A stretch of DNA of 64,000 nucleotides, taken from Crocodylus rhombifer (Eukaryota > Chordata > Crocodylia > Crocodylidae). The stretch covers positions 671,348 to 735,347 of the forward strand of contig JAVSML010025180.1 in assembly GCA_038503035.1 (NCBI GenBank), given 5' to 3'. The notes below the pieces were generated by a model. It worked only from the letters and a program-made list of their open reading frames with translations, searched no databases and had not been told where the DNA came from. Positions 61,238-64,000 of this stretch are shown here, one piece after another (within the stretch, counting starts at the first letter, position 1; each line of letters starts with the position of its first letter). Made by a program: the position numbers and the translations under genes.

Positions 61238-62743
61238 GCTTCTTTTTACTAGATTTGAAGCATCTATAAATACTAGTGAAAAAGCAAGTCAGAAATAATG
61301 TTTAATATAGATTTAAACAACAATATTAATATACTTGTATCCTATTACTTAAACATCCTGAAAGTAAATATATTATTACTACTAATACTATTAGGAATAA
61401 TAAGTGATTCAGTCTGATCTGGAACACCATCTTCAGTACTTGTCCCCATTTAAAAAATACTGAAAAGCTAAAGGGAATTCAGAGACATGAAAATTATTAG
61501 AGGCTTGGAAAAACTCTTCTTGAAAGTAAGATTAAAGAGACTGGGGTTGCTTATTTGTCTGAAGAGGTAAGATATGATGATAATACACAGCATGGTAAAT
61601 GGTTTTGAGAAGGTGGATGGAGAGTTGGTGTTCTTTCTATCATGCACAAGAACAAGCAGACATTCAATAAAATTGAACAGTGGCCAATACAAAACTGATA
61701 AACCATAACAGGAAGGTCTCTGGGTAGTAGCCAGTTTCAGAATTGGAGAATGGCTTTCTAGAAAGGCTTATGCATCAGGAATCACATGAACAGCATTGAA
61801 GGAAAAAAGATGCGTATAGCCTCATAGTGATAGCAGAGCCAACACTTTTTTTTAATAGTAAATGCAGTACCTAAAAATCTGTGGTCCTAAAAATCTGTGG
61901 TTATGGAAAAAGCAACAAGACATTTTCCACAGATGGCATAGAAAAGAAGAAAGGCAGATCTTTATTTTTTATATGTTGCCACTAAGACCATTCTATAAAA
62001 TTAATTACTATAGAATTTGTAAGCACAAAATGAAACCACAATTTAGTCTTTCTAATTCTTGTTTTTACCATATGTCACCATTTCTGCTTTCCTGTTGCAT
62101 AACAGCTAATTTCCTGTTGGATAAAAAGCCTCTTCATGGTGCCCTGACTAGCAGCAAATATCAGCAGGCAAGACGTTTGCATTTCATCTCCTTCTGCTTT
62201 GCTGGTGGCTTTCCACCAGAGGCAGCAGTCATGTGCAATAATTATTTTAATTATTTATTCTCACTGGATCTTTATAAAAAGTTCTGTAGATATGACATCA
62301 TTCATAACCTTCTCAAGTACCCTAAAGGTCTTTGAGGTGGTCAACAGACTAATAAATGTAGTTTTTCAAAGTGGTACTTTAGGGGGGGAAGGGAGGGCCT
62401 TACCATTCACAAACACATCATCTGGTTCACTGTAACTCTTTGTCCACTTTTAATTCATTCACATTAGGTGAAGTTAAGCCACAATGATTTACCCTGAATT
62501 AAACAAATTATTTAACTTCCATTCATTTACTAAAAGATAGAGCTGATGCATGGAACACTTATAACAGGTTTAACTGAACTTCAGTATCCATTTCCCCCTC
62601 ATCTTTTTTCAGCTACTACAATTGTTTCATCTGTCCACACACTAAAAATATGTTTGTTACTTTGCAATGACTATAGTACACCTTACACTAAACATAGGAA
62701 TATACCACAGTTATTACAATTGAAGACTTAAGCATTGGATTTA
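61238..62743. other. Gene-free AT-rich spacer
   Basis: No credible gene. The 157-codon frame at 61862-62335 has no recognised domain and no splice or homology support. Confidence 0.45.
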
Positions 62744-62744
62744 A

Positions 62745-64000
62745 AATGGGGTTGGGCAAAATATGGCCCACTGGCTGGATCTGGCCCACAGAGGGCATTT
62801 GTCCAGCCTGCAGCATGTCCCTCAGTCCCACCTGTCCCAGGCACTGTCTGGCTATAGTGCGTCCTGCTCCCCTGGGAACACAGCGAGGCTGGGGTGGCTC
62901 TGCAGCTGGATTGTCTTTCTTGGCAGACCAGGTGGCAGCAGCTTCATCCACTTGCCACCACTGGCCCCAGCCCCATGGTACCCATGGAAACCCCCACTAC
63001 AGCCCCAACCCTGCCTGCCTCCACGCTAAACAATGGTAGCAGCAGTGCCAGCTGGGCAAAAACTGTTGCTCAGCATGGGGGGAAGGCAGCCTCTCCCCTC
63101 ACTGCCACCTGTGGGCTGCCCAGTGGGGCAGCAGTGGCAGTGCAGATTAGCCACAGGGCAGCCCAGGCGCAAGCTCTGGGTAGCTGTAGCAGGAAGTGCC
63201 CAGCAGCAGCGAGGGGGAGAGACCACTTTTCCCCCAGGTGAGCATCAGTTTCTGCCTGGCCTGTGCTGCTGCTATGCTGTTTAGCATGAGCAGGTGAGTC
63301 TAGAGCATGCATGAGGCAGGCTAGGTCAGAGCTGTAGTGCAGGTTCCTACTGGTACTGCAGCAGTGGGGCCAGCAGTGGTGGCAGATGGAAGAAGCTGAT
63401 GCTGCCTGGTCTGCCTAGAAAGGCAGCCCAGCCATGGATGTGTCCCAGCCCTTCTGCATGCCCAGGGGGTGGCAGGACACACCACAGGCAGGTAGTACAG
63501 ATTAGGCATGGGGTGGGCTGGGACTGCATGCTGTTGGAGGTGGCAAGGAGGCATCGCAGGGTGCACAGGCTTGGGCTGTTCCAGGGCAGGGGCACTGGTG
63601 GGGGCTCCCATGTGCACCCCCATACCCACAAACCCTCTCCTACAAACCTCACAACCACACCCTCCCCCCCACACAAATACACACCCCATAAACACCATAC
63701 CCACTCATGCCCCCCTCCACACCCCTCCCCACATGTACCCCCACCACACACACCTCCATACACCTCTGGGGGGAGCTCCGCTCACTGTTACATGCATACC
63801 CCACCACACACATGCACCCACCCTCCCCATACACTCCCCACTCACAGCCCCCACCTCCACATACCCTACAAACCCCATACCCAACCACACACACCCCACA
63901 CATCCCCACAAACCCCTTCCCACAAACCTCCCATACCCACCCACCCACATCCACACACACCTACACCCTCCCCCACACCCCACATACGCAAACATCCACA
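62745..64000. mobile_element. hAT-type element, second copy of the 60.2 kb family, cut by the window end
   Basis: The left end GGGGTTGGGCAAAATA with GGCCCACTGGCTGGATC parallels 60186-60225. The 62745-63000 and 63480-64000 parts follow the order of the 60.2 kb copy. Between them is an extra segment in which about 63345-63480 is the inverse of about 62870-63000, making a large hairpin. The section at 63105-63200 resembles 18840-18960 of the foldback element. The right end lies beyond the window. Terminal CACCC-rich tract from 63600. Confidence 0.75.
63600..64000. repeat. CACCC/CACACC-rich simple tract, expanded
   Basis: At least 400 bases of G-poor, C/A-rich degenerate repeats, more than twice the length of the equivalent tract at 60645-60845. 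The minus strand reads as a G/T-rich array. Confidence 0.85.

Noticed and set aside
61862..62335. 157-codon open frame on the plus strand
   Set aside because: No recognisable domain, AT-rich random composition and no splice or homology support.

Overview
The window is vertebrate nuclear DNA, most likely from a crocodilian; a turtle is the main alternative. The evidence is one intact vertebrate gene (ZBTB38), CR1 LINE copies of the sauropsid type, many hAT-type non-autonomous DNA transposons, solo LTRs, and large AT-rich gene-free stretches. The species call is inference from repeat content; no database search was run.

Layout. 1-4851 is 3' UTR plus downstream flank of ZBTB38. 4852-8442 (minus strand) is the complete, single-exon ZBTB38 coding region, a Kaiso-family BTB zinc-finger protein that reads methylated CpG. 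A splice acceptor lies directly against its ATG, so everything to the right is intron, non-coding 5' exons or upstream flank. About 10.2-11.1 kb holds a foldback MITE and a CR1 3' fragment. 13.4-23.8 kb is a dense repeat block: an LTR-like direct-repeat sandwich, two hAT insertions with 8-bp target duplications, a CpG-rich MITE, a 1.4 kb foldback element and a cluster of alternately inverted modules. 23.8-40.0 kb is mostly AT-rich and looks single-copy; no coding exon was recognised there. From 40 kb rightward repeats dominate again: a solo LTR (41.5-42.3 kb), an 84-bp minisatellite-like element, a nearly full-length CR1 (44.8-48.6 kb) whose first ORF keeps SGNH-esterase motifs, an LTR-like element with a CTCF-like motif (50.8-51.7 kb), a second copy of the 13.8 kb transposon family with a CR1 nested in it (57.6-58.6 kb), another solo LTR (59.2-60.0 kb), and two related hAT elements (60.2-61.2 kb; 62.7 kb to the end of the window).

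Only ZBTB38 looks like a functional host gene. No tRNA, rRNA, CRISPR or operon structure was seen. The most unusual features are in the repeats: an esterase-type CR1 ORF1 still open beside a broken ORF2, a 370-bp direct repeat flanking a DNA transposon with a built-in empty site for a later hAT insertion, and GC-rich foldback modules shared between unrelated-looking transposons.
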